Shown: piece by piece, positions 35,437 to 44,007 of the stretch
Numbering within the stretch: the first letter of the stretch is position 1
Layout of the letters: each line of letters opens with the position of its first letter
Origin: Sphingomonas aerolata
Lineage (GTDB): Bacteria; Pseudomonadota; Alphaproteobacteria; Sphingomonadales; Sphingomonadaceae
NCBI RefSeq assembly: GCF_003046295.1
Contig: NZ_PZZN01000001.1
Location: 640,812-704,811, forward strand
DNA length: 64,000 nucleotides
Direction of reading: 5' to 3'
Program-made: the position numbers and the translations under genes
Notes under the pieces: generated by a model
What the model was told of the DNA's origin: nothing
What the model saw: the letters and a program-made list of their open reading frames with translations, nothing else
The model's database searches: none

Positions 35437-36075
35437 TTAAACGATTACCACCTGATCCCCTCGGCGCATTTGCCCGTAGAGAAGTTTGGCGAAAGCGAGC
35501 GGAACGCCGATGCAACCGTGTGTCGCAGAGCCTTCGCGGACGTTGCTGGCATGGATGGCGACGCCATCTTCGGTGAGCCGCAACATAAAGGGCATTTGAG
35601 CGTCATAAAGCGTCGACCGGTGAGTTCGTGCCTTGAAGAGGACCGGGAAGATGCCGGTTGGTGTTGGCTTGCCGTCAGTCCCATAAAGGATGACCGTCGT
35701 ACCGATCTCATGACCGGCTCTAAATACGGATAGAGTCTGATGCCCGAGGTCGATGCGCACCCAAGTCAATCCGGCTGGAGTTCCAACTTCGTCCCAAACA
35801 TAGTCACCGAACATCATCGGCTTTTTGATATTTAGCACGCTGCGGACGACGCGCTTCTCGCCATTCGGTAACAACAACTCGGGGTAGCCCGTTGGAGGGT
35901 AACGTATACGCGAACTCGGTTCCGTTACGGCGTCAAACGACCGAATGGGTTCTTGGACCTTAGGCTCGGAGCACCCCCCAACAATCGGCAATATGTAAGT
36001 GAAGCACAGAGCGAGGCGACTCAATGGCGTGGGCCTCGACAAAAGTGTGAACTTGGAAATTGCCACCACCGTCAC
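35437..36075 (-). CDS. L,D-transpeptidase (YkuD domain) lipoprotein
   Basis: The 212-residue protein has a lipoprotein-type signal with a cysteine at residue 35 (LPIVGGC) and a C-terminal YkuD domain. The catalytic signature reads HASNVREGSATHGCIGVP, with the nucleophilic cysteine in HGCI. Such enzymes crosslink peptidoglycan through 3-3 bonds or attach proteins to it. The start is GTG 36075, which overlaps the stop of the PEP-CTERM gene (GTGA), so the pair is coupled. Signal and domain are separated by a 60-residue linker. Confidence 0.85.
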   Translation of the reverse strand: MTVVAISKFTLLSRPTPLSRLALCFTYILPIVGGCSEPKVQEPIRSFDAVTEPSSRIRYPPTGYPELLLPNGEKRVVRSVLNIKKPMMFGDYVWDEVGTPAGLTWVRIDLGHQTLSVFRAGHEIGTTVILYGTDGKPTPTGIFPVLFKARTHRSTLYDAQMPFMLRLTEDGVAIHASNVREGSATHGCIGVPLAFAKLLYGQMRRGDQVVIV

Positions 36076-36662
36076 CGAACTTGAGCTTCCGGTCGCCCTT
36101 TGCGCCGTGCAGCACGTAAAGCTGAACCGATACTAAAAAAACCAACCAGCATCATGAGCCATTCCGACGGCTCTGGCACGCTGGATACGGGTACAACACC
36201 GGAACCACCGCTTCCGCCGCCAAGGAACGGGCCGAATATAGGCGTGATCAATAACGGCGGGCCGAAGTTTAACCCGTTTGCTGGCACCGACGGGTTGAAG
36301 AAAGACTCAGTCGGTAACGTTACAGTCACGTCGAGGCTTGGAAAGTTAGTTGGCAAATCGATAAATGGTCTCCACCGGACGTTGGAAAGCACACGTTCTG
36401 TCGGTATCCGATTAGCCGGGATGCGAGGAACGCCCCTCGCGGCCTTCGTTTGGACTAAAGTGCTGGAGCTTCTTTGGCCAGGAGAGCGTAGCGCAAGCAA
36501 CTCCAAGGGGTCCGCGAGGACGGCCGCGATCGCTTCCCTCGTAGGACCGGGGGTCATGGCGAAAAATCCAGCCGCGGCAGCTAAAGACGCTAATAGGAAG
36601 GCGCACCATGCGCGCCACGGTCTCTGTTTTGCATGCAGCTGCTTCTTACGAAACTTTTTCAT
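36072..36662 (-). CDS. PEP-CTERM-type exported protein
   Basis: The 196-residue protein has an N-terminal signal (WCAFLLASLAAAAGFFA), a low-complexity proline, threonine and glycine-rich body, and a C-terminal sorting tag: VPEPSEWLMMLVGFF, a short hydrophobic helix, then RAARRKGR. This is the PEP-CTERM pattern, which an exosortase cuts to release or anchor the protein in the envelope or exopolysaccharide. No exosortase is in the window. Translation runs directly into the L,D-transpeptidase gene, suggesting a shared surface or wall function. The body has no recognisable fold. Confidence 0.82.
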   Translation of the reverse strand: MKKFRKKQLHAKQRPWRAWCAFLLASLAAAAGFFAMTPGPTREAIAAVLADPLELLALRSPGQRSSSTLVQTKAARGVPRIPANRIPTERVLSNVRWRPFIDLPTNFPSLDVTVTLPTESFFNPSVPANGLNFGPPLLITPIFGPFLGGGSGGSGVVPVSSVPEPSEWLMMLVGFFSIGSALRAARRKGRPEAQVR

Positions 36663-37287
36663 ATCCCCCCCCCGGTTGATATATACGTTAATAATAACGT
36701 TAAGCTTTTCGCGTGAAAAAACAACGACGTTAGAAGGGCATCAAGGTAACCGGGGCAGATTGGCCGGCGGTCAGCCCTTTGCGAGCTGACCTGCAGGTGA
36801 AGTCAAAGCATTTTGAGGGTCTGTTCCGCTTGGGCTACGCCCGCCCGATTCTGTTAAAAAGGCAGGGTCGGCAGCGGGCAAGCCCGTGTTTTAAAACAGC
36901 CGGGCGCGCGTGACGCCTCAGGCGGGTGCCATCTGCGTCGGCATCGGGATCAGCTTAACCACAGACCCCAATCAACTTTCAGTGCAGCGTTCGATTTTAC
37001 AGCGCCTGTCGCGGCGAGCACGGGCGCCTCACCTCTCGTAAAGGGCACTAGTTGATTTGTAGGGCGGAAGTGTCTCGATGCTGACCATTGCTTACGACGT
37101 TAAAGCGTCTGGAGGGCCAGTGCGGGGCTTCCAAAACCTACGCGCAGGCAACAACTGTAGCAGGAGACTTAATAATCAAACCGCCCGACCTGACCAGGAA
37201 GGGCTACGATGCCTGAAGACGGAGGTACTGCCAGCCACGCAAATTCGCATCAGTAACGTATTCACACCTGCTGCGGTTTAACATATA
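36663..37287. other. Noncoding region with IS1182-type transposase end fragment
   Basis: At 36918-36970 the sequence GTGCCATCTGCGTCGGCATC and its continuation matches, in inverse, the tail of the transposase remnant at 39240-39290, so it is a second, smaller piece of the same dead element. A 67-codon frame at 37078 has no ribosome site and no protein character. Nothing else was recognised. Confidence 0.5.
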
Positions 37288-37312
37288 AAACGCCCGGCTT
37301 TTGCAAGCCGGG
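37288..37312 (-). terminator. Terminator after mini-ORF 1
   Basis: CGCCCGGCTT and AAGCCGGGCG form a perfect 10-bp stem with a 4-base loop, and the minus strand continues GTTTTAT. It begins about 9 bases after the stop of the 11-residue ORF at 37321-37356. Confidence 0.75.
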
Positions 37313-37320
37313 CGAGCCAA

Positions 37321-37356
37321 TTACTTGTTTGGCTTGTCGAAGATCCAATAACGCAT
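37321..37356 (-). CDS. 11-residue mini-ORF of the MRYW type, copy 1
   Basis: ATG 37356 is preceded by AAGGGGACCGAAA and encodes MRYWIFDKPNK, then TAA. A perfect terminator follows at once. A second ORF of the same kind at 38627-38665 encodes MRYWPIGKPVRG, so both share MRYW-x-x-x-KP. Two independent copies, each with a ribosome site and a terminator, make a real small peptide or an attenuating leader plausible. No host gene lies immediately downstream of the terminator. Function is unknown. Confidence 0.5.
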   Translation of the reverse strand: MRYWIFDKPNK

Positions 37357-37663
37357 TTTCGGTCCCCTTGTTTGCTGGTTAAAATGCCGCCCTTCGGCGC
37401 CGCCAGTGTTGTAATTTTAATATTTCATTAACATGAACGGACAGTCAGGCTTTGACTTCAGCGCGATGAATCGAACGCTTTTTGAGGCAGTGGGATTGGT
37501 GCAATACCTGAAATGCTAACGGCTTGGTCGTTGCCCATCCGCTCGAGTGCTGGGAGAGATTTTGGCCCAATGGACATCGACAGTGCGCAGTTTTTCGTGT
37601 CCGGACCATATACCTGAGTTCCGGGCGATCATCATTGCAAGCCGCTACACCTAAGGTTGCAGC

Positions 37664-38020
37664 ATGAGCGAAGAGCCGCTTTTTCCCCACCTACTAAAAG
37701 CTTGGCCGTTTGGCTGTCTTACGGTCGGGCTTCTTGCGTCTGGCATTGGCAGTATTGTACTGATGGGGAACCTGTTGAGTACGTGCGATTCCTCAATCGG
37801 TTGTGCTGAAACGCATATTCTGGCCAGTCTAGGGTGGGCGCTATTAATCGATTCATCATTCGCCGCACCAATATGGCTGGTCTGCGGGATCTTGAGGAGG
37901 CTGGTCTACCCCTCGGCTGGAACATTTACTACTAACTCTTTTATGGCGTGCGTGGTGGTTCTTACCGTGCTGCACTGCTTCAGCCCTGCCGTCGACCTTC
38001 TATTCAGGATCGATAGATGA
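37664..38020 (+). CDS. Small polytopic membrane protein, hypothetical
   Basis: The 118-residue product has about three membrane helices (CLTVGLLASGIGSIVLMG, ASLGWALLIDSSFAAPIWLV, FMACVVVLTVLHCFSPAV) and four or five cysteines, two of them in a loop (LLSTCDSSIGC). No family is recognised. GTTGCAGC precedes the ATG without a strong ribosome site. GC content is lower than in the core genes, as for its surroundings. Confidence 0.5.
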   Translation: MSEEPLFPHLLKAWPFGCLTVGLLASGIGSIVLMGNLLSTCDSSIGCAETHILASLGWALLIDSSFAAPIWLVCGILRRLVYPSAGTFTTNSFMACVVVLTVLHCFSPAVDLLFRIDR

Positions 38021-38184
38021 GAACCGTCATAATCTGCTGCAGATGTGAGTGAGTCCGCCTTTGATCAGCATCGGTCGGTTTTTCTTACCTATAGTTATTT
38101 GAGCTACCATCACTACTGCCGACTGCACTTCTGTGTTTTGGCGTAAGCGGAATGGCCGCAATTGGGCGACTGCGGAAGTGCCGC

Positions 38185-38375
38185 TTCCTGACGCCCGCTC
38201 GCCACTCCTGAATGGTGCGGCATCGTAGTTGGCTGAACATACCGCGGCATTAGCGGTCTCAGGCTCTCGCCTACCTCTGCGCCTGCCGCTTCATCGTTTT
38301 AGGGACTCTGCGGATTGAGCCTGCGTCGGACCGCTCTGCCTCCTGCCCTTGCGAGCCGGCTTTGCAGGAGCGCTC
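38185..38375 (+). promoter_or_regulatory. Conserved 190-bp leader, copy 1, upstream of a 42-residue gene
   Basis: This stretch aligns by eye over its whole length with 46625-46820 (about 80 percent by inspection). Shared blocks include CCGCTTCCTGACG, CCTGAATGGTGCG, TCGTAGTTGGC, GAACATACCGCG and ATTGAGCCTGCG. It ends at a perfect ribosome site for the small gene. Such conservation upstream of a decayed coding copy suggests either a recent duplication or a selected leader. Confidence 0.5.
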
Positions 38376-38504
38376 GTGACGTCAAAGGAGAAGCAAGTGT
38401 TGGGCTTCGAAAGGGTGTCGCCGATCATCTTCGAGGCGACAACCCGTTCTGACGACTGTGAACAATACGACAAGGTCTTAAGCGCGAAAAAATACCCGGC
38501 TTAG
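38376..38504 (+). CDS. 42-residue protein with conserved leader
   Basis: GTG 38376 with GCAGGAG six bases upstream encodes MTSKEKQVLGFERVSPIIFE and 22 more residues, ending inside the stem of a terminator. A related reading frame at 46821 keeps MTSNENQA and FEKVPRVAFAA but has a TGA at codon 9. Differences between the two copies over the FE-x-V segment fall largely at third positions, as in coding sequence. No family is recognised. The leader before it is conserved too. Confidence 0.5.
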   Translation: MTSKEKQVLGFERVSPIIFEATTRSDDCEQYDKVLSAKKYPA

Positions 38505-38521
38505 AAAGCCGGGTATTTTTA
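38489..38521. terminator. Bidirectional terminator
   Basis: AATACCCGGCTT and AAGCCGGGTATT form a perfect 12-bp stem with a 3-base loop and T-runs on both strands. It would end the 42-residue gene from the left and the mini-ORF transcript at 38665 from the right. Confidence 0.85.
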
Positions 38522-38626
38522 AGTTCAGCTTTTATGAGGCTTACCATTCCTCCATTAACGCATTGCATGATGCCCTGCAAAACACGTTATCGAGAAGAAT
38601 GATAGTACACCATATCGTTAAATATA

Positions 38627-38665
38627 TCAACCCCGGACGGGCTTACCGATAGGCCAGTAGCGCAT
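38627..38665 (-). CDS. 12-residue mini-ORF of the MRYW type, copy 2
   Basis: ATG 38665 has AGGGAGG five bases upstream, a near-perfect ribosome site, and encodes MRYWPIGKPVRG, then TGA. The bidirectional terminator at 38489-38521 lies about 105 bases downstream. With the copy at 37321 it defines a family MRYW-x-x-x-KP. It may be a peptide, a leader or a ribosome-stalling element. Confidence 0.5.
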   Translation of the reverse strand: MRYWPIGKPVRG

Positions 38666-38888
38666 GTGAACCTCCCTAGTTAAGAAAGCGTCTGTCTTTC
38701 GACATGGACACTTATGCAGTAAATCCTTTTATAAACTACGACTTGATAGGGTTTAAAGCGTGTTAATCGCGAGGTTTGGCTTTCAGTATTCTACCCTGTT
38801 GATGATGCTTCGAATCTCTCAAAGCCTTCTTTGGTAAAGGCAGGGTGAATTCTCACCGAACTCGCGTGTGTAGGCTGATTAGGCGAAG

Positions 38889-39300
38889 GTGAACTCGCCA
38901 TCAACAAGATCGTCGCTCAACCGCCTGCGTCCCCGCAACCGCATTTTATGCATGCCCGCGGCGATGTCGGTCAGTATGGCTTCATCCTTTATCGCGTCCG
39001 CCAGCAGGACTGCACCAGCTGCAACCTGGGGCAACGCGGCACGGCCAACATGCCGGCCCGGAAGGTCGCTGGCTCCATCCACGAGGGCGCGGGTGACCTG
39101 GCCCGCAGCCTCCCGTCGCCAGCGAAAGAAGGTGGAGATGCTGTTTGTGTATCTCAAGCGCATCCTGAAACTGGATCGATTGCGCTGCGAGATCCCAGCG
39201 GCACCAGAGACGAGCTCTTCCTAGCCGCCACACCCAGAACCCCCGCAAGATGGCCAAGTTGATCCCGATGCCGACGCATATGGCACCCACCTGAAGCGCC
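38889..39300 (+). pseudogene. Degraded IS1182-type transposase C-terminus
   Basis: Two frames share a recognisable transposase end: LYRVRQQDCTSCNLGQRG and MPARKVAGSIHEGAGDLA in one, then KKVEMLFVYLKRILKLDRL in another, then RDELFLAATPR again in the first. The cysteine pair and the K-VE-F-LKR-L motif are those of IS1182-like transposases, but the gene is frameshifted at least twice and lacks its N-terminus. It differs from the intact copy at 79-1422. Confidence 0.75.
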
Positions 39301-39475
39301 GCGCACACCCGAGTCTATCACACACGACGATTTCCAGGGCTAGGATACAGAAATTGAGTTTCACGAATTATTCACGATTTTTTTACGAGCAAGCCTCGCC
39401 TCGGCTCACGCGTGCGAATGCACAAGCGCTTCACCCGGACGATCGACGTCAGGAGAAAAGCTGAGGATCAGGGAA

Positions 39476-39931
39476 ATGAAGTCCATTTTTGGTAAGCTTG
39501 CTGCCGCCGTTGCGGTACTTTTTCCAGTCGCACCTGCCGTCTCACAGACCCCCATCGACGACTGGGTGAAGCAGGTAAGTATGAAGCTGGATGCGAACAT
39601 CGAAATGCCAGCCGGCTCTACCGATGGGCTCATCACCGCCACATTTAAGAGAAGCGAGACCGGTCAAGCCACCGACGTGATAATTGACGGTCGAAACTCC
39701 GAACTAAAGCGCGCTGCACTAGTTACGATGCGGCGCCTGCGCGATTTACCTCCACTGCCCGCGGGTTTTGAGGGTAAACGCATCCGTGTAAATCTGCTGA
39801 TCGGTAATATGTCAGATTATGGAGGCTATGTGCGTCAGCTACAGGTATTACGAACGCAAGCGTCGAGCAGCAACACACAGCCGGCGAAGCGGCTGTCGCC
39901 GGTCCAGGTCGCGCTGCTTGGGCCTCACTGA
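39476..39931 (+). CDS. Exported protein with TonB C-terminal-like domain
   Basis: The 151-residue protein has a signal peptide (MKSIFGKLAAAVAVLFPVAPAVS) and then a domain with TonB-C features: TFKRSETGQATDVII, RAALVTMRRLRDLPPLPAGFEGKRIRVNL. TonB-C domains grip outer-membrane receptors, but this protein has no obvious membrane anchor or proline linker, so it is not a full TonB. It may be a TonB-like periplasmic adaptor or a wall-binding protein. It stands 160 bp upstream of the BTAD regulator. Confidence 0.7.
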   Translation: MKSIFGKLAAAVAVLFPVAPAVSQTPIDDWVKQVSMKLDANIEMPAGSTDGLITATFKRSETGQATDVIIDGRNSELKRAALVTMRRLRDLPPLPAGFEGKRIRVNLLIGNMSDYGGYVRQLQVLRTQASSSNTQPAKRLSPVQVALLGPH

Positions 39932-40089
39932 GCCTATCAACATACAGTCTGAGCGATAAGGCGGGAGCGGCAATGCCATTCCCGCCTTGTCGCTCGTTAG
40001 TGCGTAAGGCATGATAATATGGGCACGATGGTCTAATTGAACTATTGACCAGAAGATCGGCCGCGTACCCGCCTACTTGGAGGCAAGGT

Positions 40090-42096
40090 GTGATCGATGC
40101 CGGAACACCCACGTTGCTGCTCCGACTATTCGGCGAAGTTCGCTTGTGCGAAGCTGGAAAGGACATATCACCCAGGAGCCGCAAAACGCGCGCGCTGCTT
40201 GCCTATCTGTCGGTAATGCCATCACAAAGTGCAGCGCGCTACCGGCTTGCCGACCTTTTGTGGAGCGACCGCGCGGATGAACAGGCTCGAGGCAGCTTGC
40301 GCCAAGCGATAGCTGAAGTTCGCCGGTGCGCATCAGGTAGCCCGATGCTTTTCGTTGATCGTGATCGTGTTACGATAAATCTTTTTCGGATTACGACTGA
40401 TCTCTACGAGATCGAGAGCGCAGCCACGGCCCGTAACATGCCTGAATTAGCGCGCCTGATGGCCCAAGTTAGCGGCGGTTTCGGCGATGATTTGAACGAT
40501 CTTGCTGCTGGGTACGATGAGTGGCTTTCTATCGAACGGACGCATCTGCACGAAGCAATCACAGCGATCGTTCTAAAAGCAGCGACTGAGACGCTGGAAC
40601 GTGCCGATCCCGGCGATCTCAAAATGATCCTGCGCGGCCTCGATCAGATTGACCCGTGGAACGAAGAAATTGCGCGACTAGGCATGCGAATAGATCGACT
40701 TGTTGATGACCGGGCCTCCCTGCATCGCCGGTTTAAACGACTGGAAGAAGGACTTGGACGCGAGTTCGGAGCAGTTCCATCGTCCGAGACGCGCGCAGTG
40801 TTTACAGCCCTAACCAAACTGGGGAGCGAGGAACCGACCAAGGATGGCGCGGTCACGTGGCTGACACCCGAAAAGTTACCCAGCAGTCAGATTGCGCCAC
40901 TAACCATAATTGTCTCTCGAGTGTTGGTCGATCCGGACGGCCCAGACGCCGACCTGGCGGTGATCTGTGAAGAAGACATCCGGGTCGCATTGATCCATCT
41001 GCCCGACCTGCGCGTGGTGACGCTAAATGCCGCCAATGCCGAACAGGTGGAGATAATGTGCGCCGGCGCAGTTGGCGTTTATATGCTTTCAGGGCGGCTT
41101 CGCCGGTTGGGAAGCAGTCTGCGTGTCAATCTGCAGCTCAGCAACCTTCAGTCGAATGTTGTTATCTGGTCTGAGCAGCTCCGGCTTGAAAACGCGGACC
41201 CTGCTGCAACCGTTGACCATGTAGTCGAACGTGCGGTGGGCGCCGTGCTGCCCTCAATCAATCGCGATCTACCGTCACGGATGGCACAGCGCGCGAGCAA
41301 TGATCGGGACGCGGCTCTACTTTACACAGAGGCACGGCTTAAGGTAAAAAGTGCGCGGACGCTCGAGGCCGCGCGGAGCGGATGCGTGCTGCTTGATCGG
41401 GTGGTGGAAATCGATCCTCGTCATCTCGGTGCGCACCTGTTGCTTGCGCGGATGTACCATACCGACTTTTGGCAGATGATGGCAGGGCACGATGTCGCTG
41501 CTTTTCGCGCACGCGCCAACGAGCATAGCGGCGAGGCTGCGAGGATCGACCCGAACAACGTCGAGGTGCAGGTGCGACGCGCTTGGTGCCGGTTGCGCGA
41601 GGGCGAGTGGCGTTTAGCGCAGGAGGGTTTCGAGCGGGCAGTCTCAACGCTGCCGCATGACGCGGACACGATCAACCCGTGCGCAGCAGGACTATGTTAT
41701 CTTGGTGAACTCGCGCAGGCCGAGACGTTGATGCAGCGCGTTTTCCGCTTAAATCCATTTCCACCCCCCGATTATCACGCAGATTACGCCGTCGTGCTCT
41801 CGCTCGGCGGCCACGCTGTCGAAGCCGAAGAGCATTTCGACGTGTCGGGCGAGGTGGGCATCCTGTATTTGGCTGCAAGGCTCGCAAATCTCAGCCGGCT
41901 AGGCAAAGCGGGCGCGCGTGTTGCAGTAGCCGTTCGTCCAGCTTTCCTGCACGGCTTCCAAGCAGCGTGGCAACCTGCGCGCACGCCAACAACAAACGAC
42001 ATTCTTCAATGGTTTGCCGACACAGTCCCGGTCAGGCTCGCGACACACCGACAGCGTTTGTACGGCGGACTAGCGGCGGCTCTTGTGGAAGCGTAG
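40090..42096 (+). CDS. BTAD/SARP-type transcriptional regulator with TPR repeats
   Basis: GTG 40090 with GGAGG six bases upstream gives 668 residues; an in-frame TTG at 40045 lacks such a site. The N-terminus is a winged helix of OmpR/SARP type (LLLRLFGEVRLCEAGKDI, SRKTRALLAYL). A bacterial activator domain follows (RYRLADLLWSDRADEQARGSLRQAIAEVRR, shown in part), then a TolB/FlgO-like module (YMLSGRLRRLGSSLRVNLQL) and C-terminal TPR-like repeats. SARP-type regulators often control natural-product genes in actinomycetes; related proteins occur widely in alphaproteobacteria. Its 3' end overlaps the convergent YcaO-TfuA gene by 65 bp, so it is a candidate regulator of that locus. Confidence 0.85.
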   Translation: MIDAGTPTLLLRLFGEVRLCEAGKDISPRSRKTRALLAYLSVMPSQSAARYRLADLLWSDRADEQARGSLRQAIAEVRRCASGSPMLFVDRDRVTINLFRITTDLYEIESAATARNMPELARLMAQVSGGFGDDLNDLAAGYDEWLSIERTHLHEAITAIVLKAATETLERADPGDLKMILRGLDQIDPWNEEIARLGMRIDRLVDDRASLHRRFKRLEEGLGREFGAVPSSETRAVFTALTKLGSEEPTKDGAVTWLTPEKLPSSQIAPLTIIVSRVLVDPDGPDADLAVICEEDIRVALIHLPDLRVVTLNAANAEQVEIMCAGAVGVYMLSGRLRRLGSSLRVNLQLSNLQSNVVIWSEQLRLENADPAATVDHVVERAVGAVLPSINRDLPSRMAQRASNDRDAALLYTEARLKVKSARTLEAARSGCVLLDRVVEIDPRHLGAHLLLARMYHTDFWQMMAGHDVAAFRARANEHSGEAARIDPNNVEVQVRRAWCRLREGEWRLAQEGFERAVSTLPHDADTINPCAAGLCYLGELAQAETLMQRVFRLNPFPPPDYHADYAVVLSLGGHAVEAEEHFDVSGEVGILYLAARLANLSRLGKAGARVAVAVRPAFLHGFQAAWQPARTPTTNDILQWFADTVPVRLATHRQRLYGGLAAALVEA

Positions 42097-43873
42097 TAAG
42101 CATCCGAAGATAGTCGGCGGTGAGCGGTGGCCGTGGCAGCGTGAAATTTCCCGTGCCAGCTGCCTTTGAAACTGCTGCGATTAGCCCAAGCGCATCCTTT
42201 CGCTTGAGCGAGGGCACCATGCCAAAGGTAGCGGCGCTCACGGTCGGCGATCGACCTGTCTGTTCTGCAAGGCGGCGCAGACAAAGGTGCCAGGTGCGTT
42301 CGTGATATGAAGCGGTGCGGACGATGCGCTGGAGCGCGCGTCGTTCCAAAGGGGGCATAGCAACCTGCCAAAGCGCGGCTTCGGCGTCGACGAGCGCGAC
42401 AGTGAGGGAGTGATAGCCCAATTCGACAGGCGCATGATCTATCATCACCGCATCGTCTCGGCGGATTGAGCCTGACGCATAACCGACAAATATCGCACCG
42501 ATCCCTCGCATTCCTGCGGCTGCAAGCTCTGCCGCGCGGATTGCTCCAAGGCTTGCGCCACCCAGCACCGGTACGCCCCGCGCAAGTAGGTTAAGGATCT
42601 CCTTGTGCCAAACAGTCGGAGCAACCTCAAAGCAGCCATCGATCAGTCCAACCGCTGGGGGCAGGTCGGCAAGAAGCATTGCCAAGTCGCCACACACAGC
42701 GGGCGATCGTAGGTCGATGCCCGGGGCGGTGAAACCAGGCGGAAGACTAGGTCCTGCGAAGACAACAGGGAGCAGCGCGGCCCGACGTCGCCTTACGGCG
42801 GGTTGAGGGAGGGGGCGGACAGCCGGCTCGGCAGCGCCGTTCATCACCAGCCGTTGGACCTGACGGAGACCCGGGGCGAAAGCGTGAACTATGTGGAGTG
42901 CCGAGTGCGGTTGGGGGTGACTGGCCGCTATGACTGGCAAGGCCGAACAATGGCTGGCGTATTCAAGCAGTGCATCCAAGTGTGAACGCCCCAGTGGATG
43001 ATCGCGTACATCGGCCCATGCGAGTTGGCCGGGTCCGAAAGAGAGCGTGTCCAAGACAAGCGCCATCTGGCGACCCGCCCCGCCTAGATAATCGCTTTGC
43101 ACAAGATCGTCGCGAGCGCCCGCAACCAAAGTCGCCTGCGCCTGGGCAGCCTCGAGCAACGCGCGCAGTAGCGCCACGCGACGATCGGAATGACAACCCG
43201 AGCCCGCAACTGGGGCCATGTCGGAGCTGCGACCGCGTTCGCGCCAGAGTGTACAGCGAAACGCCGCGACGCTTGACCCTTGTCCAATGCTCCAAACCCG
43301 TACGGCAAAACCTTTCGAGGCAAATCGAGACAGCAACGTCTGGATTAAAGGATCGATTACGCTCGCTGTGTCGAGCTGCATCTCGCGGCGCTGAGCCGGA
43401 AGAAGCGCATCGAACATTGCAACCAGATCGTGCTCGACGACCTCCGCAACGGCGCCAGTCAAAGCCTCTTCTATCGTGTTCCCGGTTGCCAAACCAACGG
43501 ACATGGGGCGAACGTCGGGCAGAGGCTGTTTGGTCGCATCCAAACAAACCAAATCGAACGGGATCGGCGCATTGCGGCCGTTAGCCAAGTTATAGCCGTC
43601 TACCCATAATCTCGGTTGCTCCGGGTCGAGAGCTATAGCTCCGGGTTTGCGGATACCCGACGACCACATTGTAAGTGCATCACTACCCAATGTTCGCAAC
43701 GGTATCATCGAGCCTGACGGAGGAAAAAGGCGCTCCGCAGAGTCGAGCTCGACCGCTTCAAGAAGTGCAGAAACGGCAGCAGCCATGACGGTTAGCCCTT
43801 TGCCTTGGCTAACAGAAAGCGAACGCGACCACGGGCGAACGGCCTGGAACGTCGGTACACCAAGTCCTCCCAA
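42032..43873 (-). CDS. YcaO-TfuA fusion protein (RiPP or thioamide-type modification enzyme)
   Basis: The frame reads at least 613 residues from TTG 43873. The N-terminal two thirds are a YcaO domain (GVPTFQAVRPWSRSLSVSQG, then EAVELDSAERL, and EALTGAVAEVVEHDLVA). The C-terminal third is TfuA (VVFAGPSLPP, GLIDGCFEVAPTVWHKEIL, GASLGAIRAAEL). YcaO uses ATP to activate peptide backbone amides; with TfuA it installs thioamides in McrA and in thioviridamide-type peptides, and TfuA is also needed for trifolitoxin. The YcaO-like sequence continues upstream of 43873 in the same frame (AGVTRLADVTGLG) to near 44190, without ATG, GTG or TTG. The true start is therefore unclear. Two small genes precede it on the same strand and are possible precursor or partner genes. 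Confidence 0.82.
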   Translation of the reverse strand: MGGLGVPTFQAVRPWSRSLSVSQGKGLTVMAAAVSALLEAVELDSAERLFPPSGSMIPLRTLGSDALTMWSSGIRKPGAIALDPEQPRLWVDGYNLANGRNAPIPFDLVCLDATKQPLPDVRPMSVGLATGNTIEEALTGAVAEVVEHDLVAMFDALLPAQRREMQLDTASVIDPLIQTLLSRFASKGFAVRVWSIGQGSSVAAFRCTLWRERGRSSDMAPVAGSGCHSDRRVALLRALLEAAQAQATLVAGARDDLVQSDYLGGAGRQMALVLDTLSFGPGQLAWADVRDHPLGRSHLDALLEYASHCSALPVIAASHPQPHSALHIVHAFAPGLRQVQRLVMNGAAEPAVRPLPQPAVRRRRAALLPVVFAGPSLPPGFTAPGIDLRSPAVCGDLAMLLADLPPAVGLIDGCFEVAPTVWHKEILNLLARGVPVLGGASLGAIRAAELAAAGMRGIGAIFVGYASGSIRRDDAVMIDHAPVELGYHSLTVALVDAEAALWQVAMPPLERRALQRIVRTASYHERTWHLCLRRLAEQTGRSPTVSAATFGMVPSLKRKDALGLIAAVSKAAGTGNFTLPRPPLTADYLRMLTTLPQEPPLVRRTNAVGVSRA

Positions 43874-44007
43874 GCCGGTGACATCGGCGAGCCTCGTTAC
43901 TCCAGCCCTGATGCCGGCTTCCCGCGCAGCAGCAAGCGTGGATGACAGCGGTCGTGATCGGTGCTGACCTTCAACGCCCAGCCAAGGCCTGAACGCGCGG
44001 ATGTTGC

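Noticed and set aside
37078..37281. 67-codon plus-strand frame
   Set aside because: No ribosome site, no protein-like pattern, in a noncoding region with transposon debris.
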